A stretch of DNA of 64,000 nt. Origin: Chionoecetes opilio (lineage: Eukaryota > Arthropoda > Malacostraca > Decapoda > Majidae). This document shows, one piece after another, positions 46,501 to 56,075 of this stretch. Positions within the stretch are counted from its first letter, which is position 1. Each line of letters opens with the position of its first letter. A program made the translations under genes and the position numbers. The stretch covers positions 38,338 through 102,337 of the forward strand of contig JACEEZ010002726.1 of the NCBI GenBank assembly GCA_016584305.1, in the 5' to 3' direction. Under the pieces are notes generated by a model that was not told the DNA's origin, ran no database searches, and saw only the letters and a list, made by a program, of their open reading frames with translations.

Positions 46501-49500
46501 CCAGTACCAGTAACCTTGGGCGAAATGACGGTAAATTTCTAGTGTTTGCCCATACTCTCCCACTTCCCCCAAACAAGTTTGGGGACCTGTGGGAATGCGG
46601 AGTTTTCGGGTGGGGAACAAATTATGCGTCGGAAACACGTAATTAAAGAGTTGTGTAGGGGGGGGGGGGTAAAATTCCCTAGATCTAGGGTAATTTCCTT
46701 ATATCTAGAGAAAATTGCTTAACCAAAATAAACCTAACCTAACCAAAATTAACCTACCCTAGCAGGGGGCTTGACCCACCGATAACCTAACCTAATCAAA
46801 TCTAACCTAAGCTAACCTAACCTAACCAAATCTAACCTATGCTAACCTAACCAAATCTAACCTAACCTAACCTAACCTAACCTAAACTACCCAAATCTAA
46901 CCTACCCTAACCTAACCTAAACAAATCTAACCTAACCTCCTAGCGGGGGGTTGGGGGGGTTCTCGACACACTAAACAAATATAGCCTAACCTACTAGCTC
47001 CTAGACTCCATAGTGTGGGCGAAATGACTCCATAGTGTGGGCGAATTGACATGTGGGCGAAATGACTCCATGATGTGGCGAAAGATACACAGTGATGCAC
47101 AGAAAGAGGCACAGTGTGGACGGGGCTTTAAAAGCACAAGCACGTCCACCCAACGTGAACAGGGAGAGGGATTAACTTGTGGGCGCAGGTTGGCTGACGT
47201 ACCTTCCTTTCTTGGCCTTGGATTAATAGACACTATAAAGACACTTAAAGACACTAATAGACACTTTAAAAGTCTATTGATCTTGCGTCCACCCTCAACA
47301 CAGCGCGTGACGCGGAAGCCAAATCCACTTTCGTCGAGTACTACGCCAGTACGCCATGATCGACCCCGGTAAAAATTTTGTTTAACTGTTGCAAGATTCG
47401 CAGATGAGTTTTTTTTTTTTTTTGCTTGATATGTGATGCTTTCCCTACCGTAGATAACAGTGAAGTCGCCAGTTCTACGTTTCTTTGTTATGTACAGACG
47501 TGTGGTGGCGTTAATACTTACATTTCTACATCCATGATTTCAATAAAGTTAGAAGGGGCTATCTGGCAAATCTGTGTCATTTTGTGTCTTCATCTGTGTC
47601 ATATTAGGGCTATAAATGAACAAATTACAAAAATAAAACCGAGTGGCGACCTCACTATACCTACTACAGTAAAGTCGCCAGCTAGTATTTTAACCCAACA
47701 GTTGAGTCGCCACTCTGGGGAATTCAGGGAAATTAGAGGTAAAGTAAAACAAGTCTATATATATTAGCTGCGGAAGATGCTTGGATATATAAAAATTCCT
47801 CTGCCAACGTGAAAACAAATTCTATTCAAGTTTGAAAGATCTAGCAAGTTTTGTGTCCTGTCGCCCGAAAGGTGATCAGCTGCTGTCTGTCGTCGTGCGA
47901 AGAAAAACGTGAGAAGCAAAATGCGCAACAGTTATACTTGCAGATACAAAGCATAAAACAACGCTGAAACAGGGTAGATTATACAGTCATGATATAAACT
48001 ACTGTGTAACATCTTCAGTGGCACATAAAAATCAGTAGTGATGCTATAATTCGTAATATTTGGCGCCTGGCGACTTCACTGCAGGTGGCGACTTCACTGT
48101 TATCTACGGATAGAGATATTTTTTTCCTGTGCAAACCTAAGTGTTTTTTGCAATTCGAATAAGTGATGACAAATTTCTAATAATACACTTCTTAGACATT
48201 TTGACGGGGAAAAAACACGCTCCAGTTGTTAAAGCATCAAATAATAACCTAATCAAAACATTAAACTAACCTACTCTAACGTTCTAACCTAACCCTCAAA
48301 CTAACCTAACCTAACCATGATTTTTGTTTGTTTGCACATTTCATTGTTACTTTCACACTCGTTGTGACCTGTAGAAACAAAAAAAAGGTAAAAAATACTT
48401 GAATCCAGACCCAGTCATGTTCTAATTAGCCTCGACGACAACTGCGGCAGACAGATGACTACCGTGGATGTACGTTTGCGTGGGTGAAAGACGTGTTATA
48501 GAGACGGATGAATGGTATGCGTATGGCAGGGCTGAAAATGAGGTGAATATAATGAAGTGATAATGTGACAACCAGAATTTAGAGATTTTGTGGAACTGAA
48601 TGCTAATATTGCGTGGGAGTGATATTGGATTGATTGATTGATTTAATGCCAAAAAGGTGGATATGTGCCAGACATCAGAGGTCACATGGCACTATGGCAA
48701 AGCATAAAAAAGTGAAGAGGTTATAGAGAAAGAGTGAAACGGTGAGGGGAGTGCACATGATTGGATTATGATTTCTTATTACTCGGAAAATATTAATGAA
48801 TTCTTGTATTGAGCAGTAATGTATTAAGTGTAGGAATATGATTGGAATAGAGATTATGTTCTCGATGCCCAGGTGGTGATGATAGCGCAGTGTATACCAA
48901 GGTTGCCCGTCAGGGTGGCAAGGTTGGTAGAGACGTGAGTTCGCAATGTGCAGCGTCCCTGTGCATTCGGTCAGCGGTTCGAGTCCGCCTAGTTCGTGCT
49001 GACGTGGCGGCGCTTTGTATAGTCAATAACCTTGTAGTTGGTACTTGCAAAGTGTCTAGATAGGATGAAAATCTTATCTGTATACCAAGGTTACAGCGCA
49101 GTATTTGTGCGTGCGGGGAATACATGATAGTGTGTGGCAACTGCATCCCGTGCGTGGTGACTGAATGAATAATACAAGCCAAGGTGTGCCGGGAAACCCT
49201 AAATGGACCCATTTACTCTACTTGAGGTAACGATAGATTGGAAATCTTCAAGACTCATATAGTAGGGCAGTGATGCTGAATTTTCGATGTGAACAGTATT
49301 TTTGATGATGCAGCCATTTTAAGTGGAGGAAAATTTGTGCGCCTAAACGACCGGCGCCATGCTGGTGACGTCAACACATAGGGTTGTCAAGCGGCCGCAG
49401 CGGGCCGCCTCCACAGTAACATTAACTTGCATTACCCCTACTACCGCAAGATGGCCAATAATCCTCCTTCAAGTTTTGTGGTAGGTTTCACTGTTTGTGA

Positions 49501-50834
49501 ATATATAAGTTGTAGTTTATAAGGAAGAAGTGATTAGACAGGGACAAGTGACCCATGACAACAGGCAAGTGATGACTTTAGGCATCGCAACTCCTTACAA
49601 AGAGCTCAAACGAACCTACAATGACATGTAGCCTACAGCTAGACAGATATACGAACTCGTAGAAGAACAGGTAGAATGAGAGCGCCTTCCACCTGCACAC
49701 ACACACACTAAGAAGTAAGCAAGTGGTAGGGACACATTACGTACCTACCAGTTGCTTACCTTTTGACGAGGCTCTGTTATGACTCTGTTTTCTTGGTTTA
49801 GAAGCCTCTGCACATCAGCCATTACCTCAGGTCTTCTCTTTAGTGTTGTCAGCGAGAACAGAGCACAGTAATATAGCACCTGGAATATCAATTTCGCGCA
49901 AAATAACTCGAAATTCTTCCATCGCCGTAGTTTTCCCTTCATAGGTCCACCCGCGGCGACCCCGACTTATCCCCACAATGCACCGATGTAAACAAACCGT
50001 GACGTAGTTATAACGTATAAATAAAATAACGTATAAATAAAAATAACGTATAAAACCGTGACGTAGTTATAACGTGACGTATGGGTAGGGTCCATAGCGG
50101 CCGCCGTGATTTTTTACAATTCATCTCACTTTTAAAGGAAGCTTAAAAAAGCATATGTGTATAGAGCATTTTCTACTTAGAATTATACGATATATCATCT
50201 GTCTCAATATTTGCAGAAACTCGTGTTACACCCTGTATATGCTAAATCTACATACGACGTGCATCTAATCAATCACAGAGTTCCTTACATACTGTTAACT
50301 TGTCACCTGTAATACCATCTAGTATCTACAACTACAACACTGTAAAATTACCACATTCGTACACAACCTTGAAAAATAAAAGCAGTGTTGCCAAATCCAA
50401 GGGAACAAGTGATGCCAATTCTGAGGTTCATCCCTACCGTAGATACCAGTCAAGTCGCCACCTGCAGTCATGTCGCCAGGCGCCATATATTACGAATTAT
50501 AGCATTACTACTGATTTTTATGTGCCACTGAAGATGATGCACAGTAGTTTATATCATGACTGTATAATCTACTCTGTTTCAGCGTTGTTTTATGCTTTGT
50601 AGCTGCAAGTATAGACGGTTTCAAATTCCACCACGCGGTTTTTTTTCGGGCGACGACGACAGCGGTACGACACTCAGTAAATAAACACTAGATGGCGACT
50701 TGACTGTTGGTAGCCACTTTGTAGATATTTTTGTAATTTGTTCATTTACAGCCAGTGGCGTACCGAGGGGGGGGGGGGGCATGCGGCCATGCCCCCCCCC
50801 TTTGCAAAGAATAAATTATAATATATAAATATAT

Positions 50835-50887
<53 letters not shown>

Positions 50888-50889
50888 TC

Positions 50890-50929
<40 letters not shown>

Positions 50930-53900
50930 TTATATTAATAAAAGCGAAAGTGTGTGTGTTTGTGTATGTCTGTGTGTGGTATAGGTTCCGCCCCCCGTGG
51001 CGGAATCCCATCAAATACCACATTTTTGGAACCAGGTTGACCAGGGGAAGGTTTTAAGCCCACTTATGAGATGATCCGATCCCTTTTTTTTTTTTTTTTT
51101 TTTTTTGCAGCCTATTAGCGATAATTGTGAAAAAAAAGTGGGTTGCGAGAATTGAGGAAGCCTTGATGTAGGGTGATGGGTAATGGGTGAGTGAATGGGT
51201 GGGGTGATGGGTAATGGGTGTGGGGTGATGGGTGAGTGAATGGGTGGGGGGTGATGGGTGATGGGTGAGGGAATAGATGGGGGGTGATGGGTAATGGGTG
51301 AGTGAATGGGTGGGTGGTGATGGGTAATGGGGTGAGTGAATGGGTGGGGGGTGATGGGTAATGGGTGAGTGAATGGGTGGGGGGTGATGGGTAATGGGTG
51401 AGTGAATGGGTTGGGGGTGATGTGAATGGGTTGGCGTTAATACATACATTTCTACATCCATGATTTCAGGAAAGTTAGAAGGGGCTATCTGGAGAGTCTG
51501 TGTTTGGTGGGCCGAAGGCCCACCAATAGCCCTCCGCAGGAGCTAGCCAAAAAGTCCGCCCGGAGGGCGGCTTTGCGGCTAGTGTATATATATATATATA
51601 TATGTGGTCTGTTATGTATAATATATATATATATATATTCATATTTTGGCCCCCTCCTTTTAAATTTTCTGGGTACGCCACTGTTTATAGCCATACTATG
51701 ACACAGATGAAGACACAAAATGACACACTCTCCAGATAGCCCCTTCTAACTTTCCTGAAATCATGGATGTAGAAATTTAAGTATTAACGCCACCACACGT
51801 CTGTAAACAGAAGAAAAAAGTTGTCCTGGCGACTTTACTGTTATCTACGGTAACACTTCGAAGCAAGGGTCAGAAAATGGAGAAAATCCAGAAAAATGAA
51901 TACCGAGTATATACGCCTGGTGCTTTTCTACACAAGGCTGTCAATCGTTCCTGCAAAATTGTCTCACAAATACTGTCGAGTGTGTAGCCTTGATCATCGC
52001 TTGCCACGTAGGTTTTCATGAAGTCGGATGTTTTATATCGTCTCCGCCAACCCTTCTCGAGTCCTCATATGCTGAGTTGGCCATGATTTTGACCACTTAT
52101 GTGATGAGCGTCTCTCTCTATCTCCTCTTGCACATCGACTCTAAAGACAGGATCGATGTTGCACCAGATACTAAATTTTACTATTACTTTTTTCAATAGT
52201 TAATATCTTATACTTGGTGTTGCATGTCTATCCCCTACCGCGACCTTGCTGCACAAGTTTATAAGAACACACGGAAGCTATAAGAGACCAGCAAGCCTTC
52301 ACGTGGTAGTTCCTGCAGCTCTATTCGTCTCAGATTATCCTATGAAGTTTTATATTCCTTATCCCGGAATAAGGGTGTTTCTTTATCTAAAATATACATT
52401 TGTTTCACTAACTAATTTCGTTTAAGGATGCTTATATGCCCTTCATCCACCTCCCTTCCGCGGCACCGTAAAAACAGGACTTTCCTTAATGTCATTCTTA
52501 TTTTGTTTTAGTCACGCAAGATATAAAAGATATTTCCACGTCATATTTTTAATTAACTGATAAACTTATGAATGGTCTGTCCGTTTTTCTTTTCTTTTAT
52601 CTGTCAATGACTTGTGGCACTCAAGTGTCGATGTCAGGATACTTGATATCAAGAACTTAAAACTTATTGCAATTATTTTTGTATGAGGGTGTAGCATGCA
52701 TCATATTTTTTTCCTTTTGTTTTATAGCTCCAGCATTTGCTCTTCCCGTTGTTAAGAAATACATTATTGTTTCTTCACATATATCTTGTATATTTAGTTC
52801 CTGTGTGTGTATGTGCGTGCTGATGTACCGTGTCGCCGCAGGCATCCAGACCGTGCTGATCCTCCTGGTGCCCGTGGAGGTGGACACCGGATCTGGTGGC
52901 TCAAATGGAACGAGTACTCAGCGGCGGGCTGGACGGCAGCTGTCCTTGGGCTTATCAATCTGGTGCTGCTCCTGCCAAGCATCTTTACGGTGAGAGTCCA
53001 GCGTATTAGGCTCCATGTGTATATGTAGCTTGTTGTCTGAATGGTCTTGTCCGTCAAAATAGTATAGCACAGTCGTGAACATATTAATGACGACTGTCTT
53101 GCCCTCAGGAGTACAACATCTCACAGAAGGAAAGGGAAACTCCTGATGCGGGGTAGGAACGGTGAGTCCATGAAGCTGCCCACACCGGATCCCTGGGCCC
53201 TCGCAGGACTTCTCTTCGGCTTCTTCATCACTGCCTTCATTTACGTGCTCATCGAAACCCTCGCCGTGCCTTTTGTTGGCGACCAGTACGGGTGGTCCGG
53301 GAACACGCCCCAGCTGGTGATTGGTGTGGCCATCATGGGGGGTGGGATCCTCGCCACCTGCCTCTTCCCCGTAAGCGGCTGGTTAGCACGAAAGATTGAT
53401 GAGAGATTAGTGATGCTGATCCCTGGCTTTATTCCCATACTTTTGGGAACTGCGCTCTTCATGCCATATCCTGGCAGCACCATCCCCATACAGGAGTGCT
53501 ACACAAACACCAGTGAATCCACCTCACCGTTGACCACCTGGGAGACCTCTACGTGGGACAGTGTTAACAGCTCGTGGGAGGTCAGCCCTACCGCATCTGA
53601 TCTTATACTCGACGACAGCCTGCCGCCGTCCGACCCCGTTGACATCCTACATCGATTGTTACTTCTCTCTGACACAGCTGGCGAAACTACTGATAACTGT
53701 ACCGGCGGGTGTCCCATAGAGCAGGAATGGTGTCAGAGCGTGCCGCAGCTCCCCTTGGCGCAGCTGGCTGTGGCCTTTCTCATCATCATGTTAGGCTACC
53801 CCATCGCACAGTCCATCAACCAAGGCATCTACTCCAAGGTGCTGGGCCCCCGGCCGCAGGGCTTGTGGATGGGGGTCCTCACTGGCGTCGGTGGCCTCGC

Positions 53901-54144
53901 CCGTATCGCAGGTCCCATCTTTGTTGCGTACATCTATACAGAGTTAGGCACTTACTGGTGCTTCGGCGTGCTGCTGGCGGGCATGATCCTGGCGTTCTGC
54001 GAGCTAATAGCGTTGTACCCGCGCCTCGTGCCCATGAAGTTGCCCACATCCAAAACACAGTACGCATACGACGGTCCTGCCGCCAAACCTCAACCCAACG
54101 GTACGGACAATCCCCCACCTCGGCAAGTGATAGTAAAAACCTGA
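37724..54144 (+). CDS. MFSD8: MFSD8/CLN7-like lysosomal major facilitator transporter, seven coding exons
   Basis: Exons are 37724-37842, 38157-38313, 38695-38810, 40353-40492, 41417-41530, 52842-52989 and 53109-54144 (stop TGA), all with GT-AG introns. The spliced frame is open for 609 codons; human MFSD8 has 518. MFSD8 is a late-endosome/lysosome membrane protein of the major facilitator superfamily, mutated in CLN7 disease. Family-typical stretches are WPYLQS after TM1 (about residues 87-92), ALGFVVAANPLGQLLAAPLLG (TM2), TTLQERTSGIA and QALGFVIGPG, and in the last exon a lumenal loop with sequons NTS, NSS and NCT before GGCPIEQEWC, then GPRPQGLWMG. Exon 6 is read in the conserved frame to about residue 232. 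After that the conserved helix (WWLKWNEYSAAGWTAAV, TM6) lies in another frame, and exon 7 returns to frame by an opposite shift near 53150. Intron 1 holds a TTAA MITE, intron 3 a hAT-like element, and intron 5 a large transposon cluster. Confidence 0.92.
37862..38073 (+). mobile_element. TTAA-flanked MITE, copy f (MFSD8 intron 1)
   Basis: TTAACCCCTTCACCCCCAGA on the left; GGGCTTCAAGGGGTTAA on the right. It fills most of the 314-bp intron 1 of MFSD8. Confidence 0.82.
38340..38512. repeat. (CT)n imperfect microsatellite, MFSD8 intron 2
   Basis: Pyrimidine-only stretch 27 bases after the donor site of exon 2. It begins with CTCACTCA repeats. Confidence 0.95.
38823..39550. mobile_element. hAT-like element with GCGGAT arrays, MFSD8 intron 3
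   Basis: The ends CAGATGTATCGGATGCGGAT and the complement of TAGATGTATCGGATATCCGC are flanked by GTATACTA (38815-38822) and ATATACTA (39551-39558), a 7/8 match for an 8-bp target duplication. Both subterminal regions hold repeated GCGGAT motifs. It begins only 13 bases after the exon 3 donor. Confidence 0.75.
39559..40352. other. Remainder of MFSD8 intron 3
   Basis: Contains short GT runs (39570-39600, 39822-39851). No gene or recognised repeat. Confidence 0.45.
40489..40735. repeat. Minisatellite starting at the MFSD8 exon 4 donor
   Basis: About six tandem units of roughly 40 bp (GAGGTCAAATCAGTGTTG ... TTGCGTTGTAAAGCTCAGAC). The first unit contains the real donor CAG|GTGAGGTC at 40492/40493. 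Later units carry CAGACGAGGTC, which lacks the GT. Confidence 0.8.
41118..41392 (+). mobile_element. TTTTTAACGAGG-TIR MITE, copy 2 (MFSD8 intron 4)
   Basis: Left end TTTTTAACGAGGTGAAAAAT, right end ATTTTCGTCTCGTTAAAAAA at about 41314. The right end is then partly duplicated (41315-41392). It ends about 25 bases before exon 5. Confidence 0.72.
41631..42517 (+). mobile_element. AATT-flanked MITE, copy 3 (MFSD8 intron 5)
   Basis: Same family as 4048-4933. It lies at the same position of the ACATCACAAAGG repeat as copy 1 and shares its right-hand AATT with copy 4. Confidence 0.85.
42514..43404 (+). mobile_element. AATT-flanked MITE, copy 4 (MFSD8 intron 5)
   Basis: Directly abuts copy 3 in the same orientation. 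The right flank (GCCAGTCCCATAAAGAAGAC) equals the right flank of copy 1, so the outer repeat continues on the far side of the pair. Confidence 0.85.
43490..43545. repeat. (AAT)n microsatellite
   Basis: About 50 bases of AAT repeats. Confidence 0.95.
43660..44170. mobile_element. Single-arm copy of the 36-kb foldback element
   Basis: Matches the left arm and centre of 35991-36942 (TAGGTGTCTTGCACGTGACG start, CGGGAAAAATTACCCG centre) but lacks the second arm. Confidence 0.8.
44335..44802. mobile_element. Second foldback family, inverted arms
   Basis: The arm 44450-44623 (GAATTTCGAGTTATTTTGCG ... GGTAAGCAACTGGTAGG) pairs with 44634-44802 around a centre near 44629. A single arm with its outer flank recurs at 49705-50020. 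No full gene is visible. Confidence 0.75.
45240..45900 (-). pseudogene. LINE reverse transcriptase fragment, interrupted
   Basis: On the - strand: GKLYGKIIIGRVQKITNGK, SGEQGRFRTGKGCVDQILDM, YKKMYATFMDLEKA, then an interruption, then KAYDRVDWEGMWDVLKG and a stop. These are RT motifs of a non-LTR element different from 29506-31649. The break coincides with the element at 45307-45708. Confidence 0.8.
45307..45708. mobile_element. MITE inserted in the LINE fragment, 8-bp target duplication
   Basis: TATGCTTT flanks both sides (45299-45306, 45709-45716) and is single in the restored RT reading. Inverted arms of about 90 bp contain CAGATGAACACCGAACTCAC. The centre has a T run and TTAGGTTAGG-like repeats (45480-45570). 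Confidence 0.75.
46356..47085. mobile_element. Inverted-repeat element with TTCGCCCAC motif arrays
   Basis: The left end has repeated CATTTCGCCCACA / CAATTCGCCCAC units; the right end has the same in inverse (TGTGGGCGAAATGACTCC). The interior includes CCTAA telomere-type repeats (46730-46945). No transposase. Confidence 0.65.
46730..46945. repeat. Interstitial CCTAA repeats
   Basis: CTAACCTAACCTAACC runs with AAATCTAACC variants, inside the TTCGCCCAC element. Confidence 0.8.
47086..47448. other. No recognisable feature
   Basis: A short run of ACACTAATAGACAC-type repeats (47228-47270) and a T run. No gene. Confidence 0.4.
47449..48108 (-). mobile_element. CGTAGATAACAGT-TIR MITE, copy 3
   Basis: Inverted copy of 263-736, flanked by CGTAGATAACAGTGAAGTCGCC and GGCGACTTCACTGTTATCTACG. 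It carries extra internal GTCGCCA repeats. Confidence 0.82.
48109..48890. other. Unassigned intron interval
   Basis: Short CCTAA block at 48240-48325 and a (TTGA)n tail-like run at 48630-48645. No gene. Confidence 0.45.
48905..49078 (+). mobile_element. tRNA-derived SINE with 14-bp target duplication
   Basis: TGTATACCAAGGTT stands at 48891-48904 and 49079-49092. Inside are an A-box-like GGCAAGGTTGGTAGAG and a B box GGTTCGAGTCC (about 48983). The tail is GATGAAAATCTTATC without poly(A). It is a different family from the SINE at 22028. Confidence 0.75.
49451..49483 (+). other. Candidate short first exon, unassigned
   Basis: GCAAG then ATGG, ten codons reading MANNPPSSFV, then GTAGGT. It lies behind a GC-rich stretch with TGACGTCA (49366-49373). 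No second exon was found; it may be the start of a transposon gene or chance. Confidence 0.2.
49705..50095 (-). mobile_element. Single arm of the second foldback family
   Basis: Inverse of 44335-44630 including the outer flank (GGGGATAAGTCGGGGTCGCC). It ends in short ACGTATAAATAAA repeats at 50010-50070. A 65-codon - frame (MKGKLRRWKNFELF) followed by GTAAGC could be a transposon exon relic. Confidence 0.65.
50753..51683. mobile_element. hAT-like element nested in MITE copy 4
   Basis: The ends are CAGTGGCGTACC and the inverted GGTACGCCACTG. The octamers TTTACAGC (50745-50752) and TTTATAGC (51684-51691) flank it, and the empty site in MITE copy 1 reads TTTATAGC. The interior is poly-G/C, (TA)n and the Helitron. 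Confidence 0.85.
50927..51582 (+). mobile_element. Non-autonomous Helitron, copy C
   Basis: Starts TC after A in a (TA)n tract and ends with the CCGCCC/GGGCGG hairpin and CTAG before T. It contains the 32-bp minisatellite (51170-51430) and the segment shared with the MITE (51434-51505). Youngest layer of the three-level nest. Confidence 0.85.
51850..52841. other. End of MFSD8 intron 5
   Basis: Unique sequence up to the exon 6 acceptor. No gene or repeat recognised. Confidence 0.5.
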
Positions 54145-55360
54145 GAGTACTGTACCTACCCAAATAACCGTCGACCCGAGGTGATGCTCTCAAGAAAACG
54201 TGACTTCGGGGAACCACCTCGATCCCTGCCCGAAGCGCCTTTTCTACACTGTCTTCTCACAATCCTTCATCATCAAGCGTCTTCTACACATCATGACATT
54301 TCTTGACAGTGGAATGTGTTGTCTGATTACGTCAAAAATAACTGTTGAATGTTTGTGTGTGCGTGTGTGGCGTGAGCATGTGAGGTGTGTTACAAGTGTT
54401 TCCCGTTTCGCCTCATACATGCTATAGTCTTTCCATTTTATCAAGTCACTTGTGGAAAGTATCTACCAACCACCTCTCAATTAGTAGTGGTAGTTTGTCC
54501 CCCCCCCCCTTGTGAGGGAGGTATTGTTCGCTCACCATAGGGGGAGGGGAGAGTAGGAATGTATATATGTATAATTATAATGGTAATGGGTAGAAATTAA
54601 AGCGACTAAAGTGACTTGATACATTGGAAAGACTATAACATGTAGCCTACCAGTGACTCAAGTCGACACAACTACACTCGTGGAGGTGATCATCATCATT
54701 AGCAGTCATCATCTTCCAACGATGAGAAACTGCTAACGAGTTGTGGAAACTTTAATTTAAGAGATACATGTATCATATTATCATAAAAGAAGAGACTGTT
54801 TTTAAAATAAGACTGGTATTATTACTGATCCACAAGGATATTCGTATTACAGCCTGCAGGCGAGGATCAATGAGTTCGAACACAGCACATATCTATATCT
54901 TGGGCAGTTTGGCATCACAATTAACTTGCTATTGTAAGTGTTTGAGTTCTGAACAAGTATACACACTACCTTGGCCCTATACATACACTATAATAAAGTT
55001 GTTCATATTTCATTCCTACGCCATATTGGTACATCAAGTATAATATTTAGTATAATTGAAAAGATTTGGTAGATACCAGTGGGGAAGCAGAGGTATTATG
55101 CCGAATTATTTGAAAGGTTCTGTTCAGTTGATAGTCGAGAAACCGATTTTCTGAGGCAGTGTTTTATTCGAGGATACTGAAACAATATCGGCAATCAGTC
55201 GTTTTGTACAATTGTAGGAGTAGTCGTATCACCCATTAAGAAAATCGCTTGTTGAATGAACTTGAAAAATGAAGAACAGTCATCAGAATATAAATTAATC
55301 ATGCATTCAATTCAAGCAAAAAAATCCCTGTGAAAAACCGAACTCATATCTATCGATCAC
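54145..55360. other. 3' flank of MFSD8
   Basis: Likely 3' UTR then intergenic DNA. No further gene is recognised. Confidence 0.5.
54992..54997 (+). promoter_or_regulatory. Candidate polyadenylation signal downstream of MFSD8
   Basis: AATAAA occurs 848 bases after the MFSD8 stop codon. A closer ATTAAA variant lies at 54596-54601. Either could end the transcript, and there is no RNA evidence to choose. Confidence 0.25.
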
Positions 55361-55364
55361 TCTA

Positions 55365-55530
55365 TGATCCCCTCTATCTATCTATCTATCAATCTCTCTT
55401 CTATCTATTATCTATTTTCTATCTATCTTTTTCTCTCTCTCTCTCTCTCTCTCTTTCTTTTCTTTTCCTCTATATTCTATTTATCTATCTATCTATATCT
55501 ATATCTATATCTATATCTATATATAATATA
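55365..55530. repeat. (TCTA)n / (CT)n / (TATC)n compound repeat
   Basis: CTAT-type tetranucleotide tracts around a CT run. A complementary-type GATA/GA block lies at 60155-60480 on the far side of the Helitron/nuclease-transposon insertion. Confidence 0.9.
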
Positions 55531-56011
55531 TATTTATATATATATTATAATATTATACTACCGCAAAGCCGCCCCCCGGGGGATTTTTTTGGCAGCTCCT
55601 GCGGGGGCTTTGGGGTGGGCTTCGCCCCCACTGTGTTTGGGGGTGGGCCAAACCATTCACACAGATCTCCATAGCCCTTCAAATTTTTCCTAAATCAGGA
55701 TGCGAAAAGTTTGTATTAAGCCAACCCTTTCACTCACCCCCAACCCATTCACCCCCCCAATCCCCATCACCCCCCCACATTCACTCCCCATTCCCCATCA
55801 CCCCCCCCCCATTCCTCACCCATTACCTCACCACACCCCTTCACTCACCCATTACCCATCACCCCCCATAATTCCTCCCCCATCACCCACCCCACCCCCC
55901 CCTTCACTCCCCCTCACCCCCCCCCTTACCCATCACCCCCCCCATTACCCATCCCCCACATAAAGGCTTCCTCAATTTCGCAACCCATTTTTTTCAATTA
56001 TCGAAATGGTG

Positions 56012-56044
<33 letters not shown>

Positions 56045-56075
56045 GATGGACATCTCATAAGGGGGTTAAAACCTT

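Larger units (their letters stand above)
50438..51849 (+). mobile_element. CGTAGATAACAGT-TIR MITE, copy 4, with nested insertions
   Basis: The left half matches 263-570 and the right half (51692-51849) matches the rest. A hAT-like element sits between them, and within that a Helitron. Confidence 0.85.

Noticed and set aside
53709..54217. Overlapping frames of 152 (+) and 112 (-) codons in MFSD8 exon 7
   Set aside because: They are shadows of the GC-rich MFSD8 coding frame.
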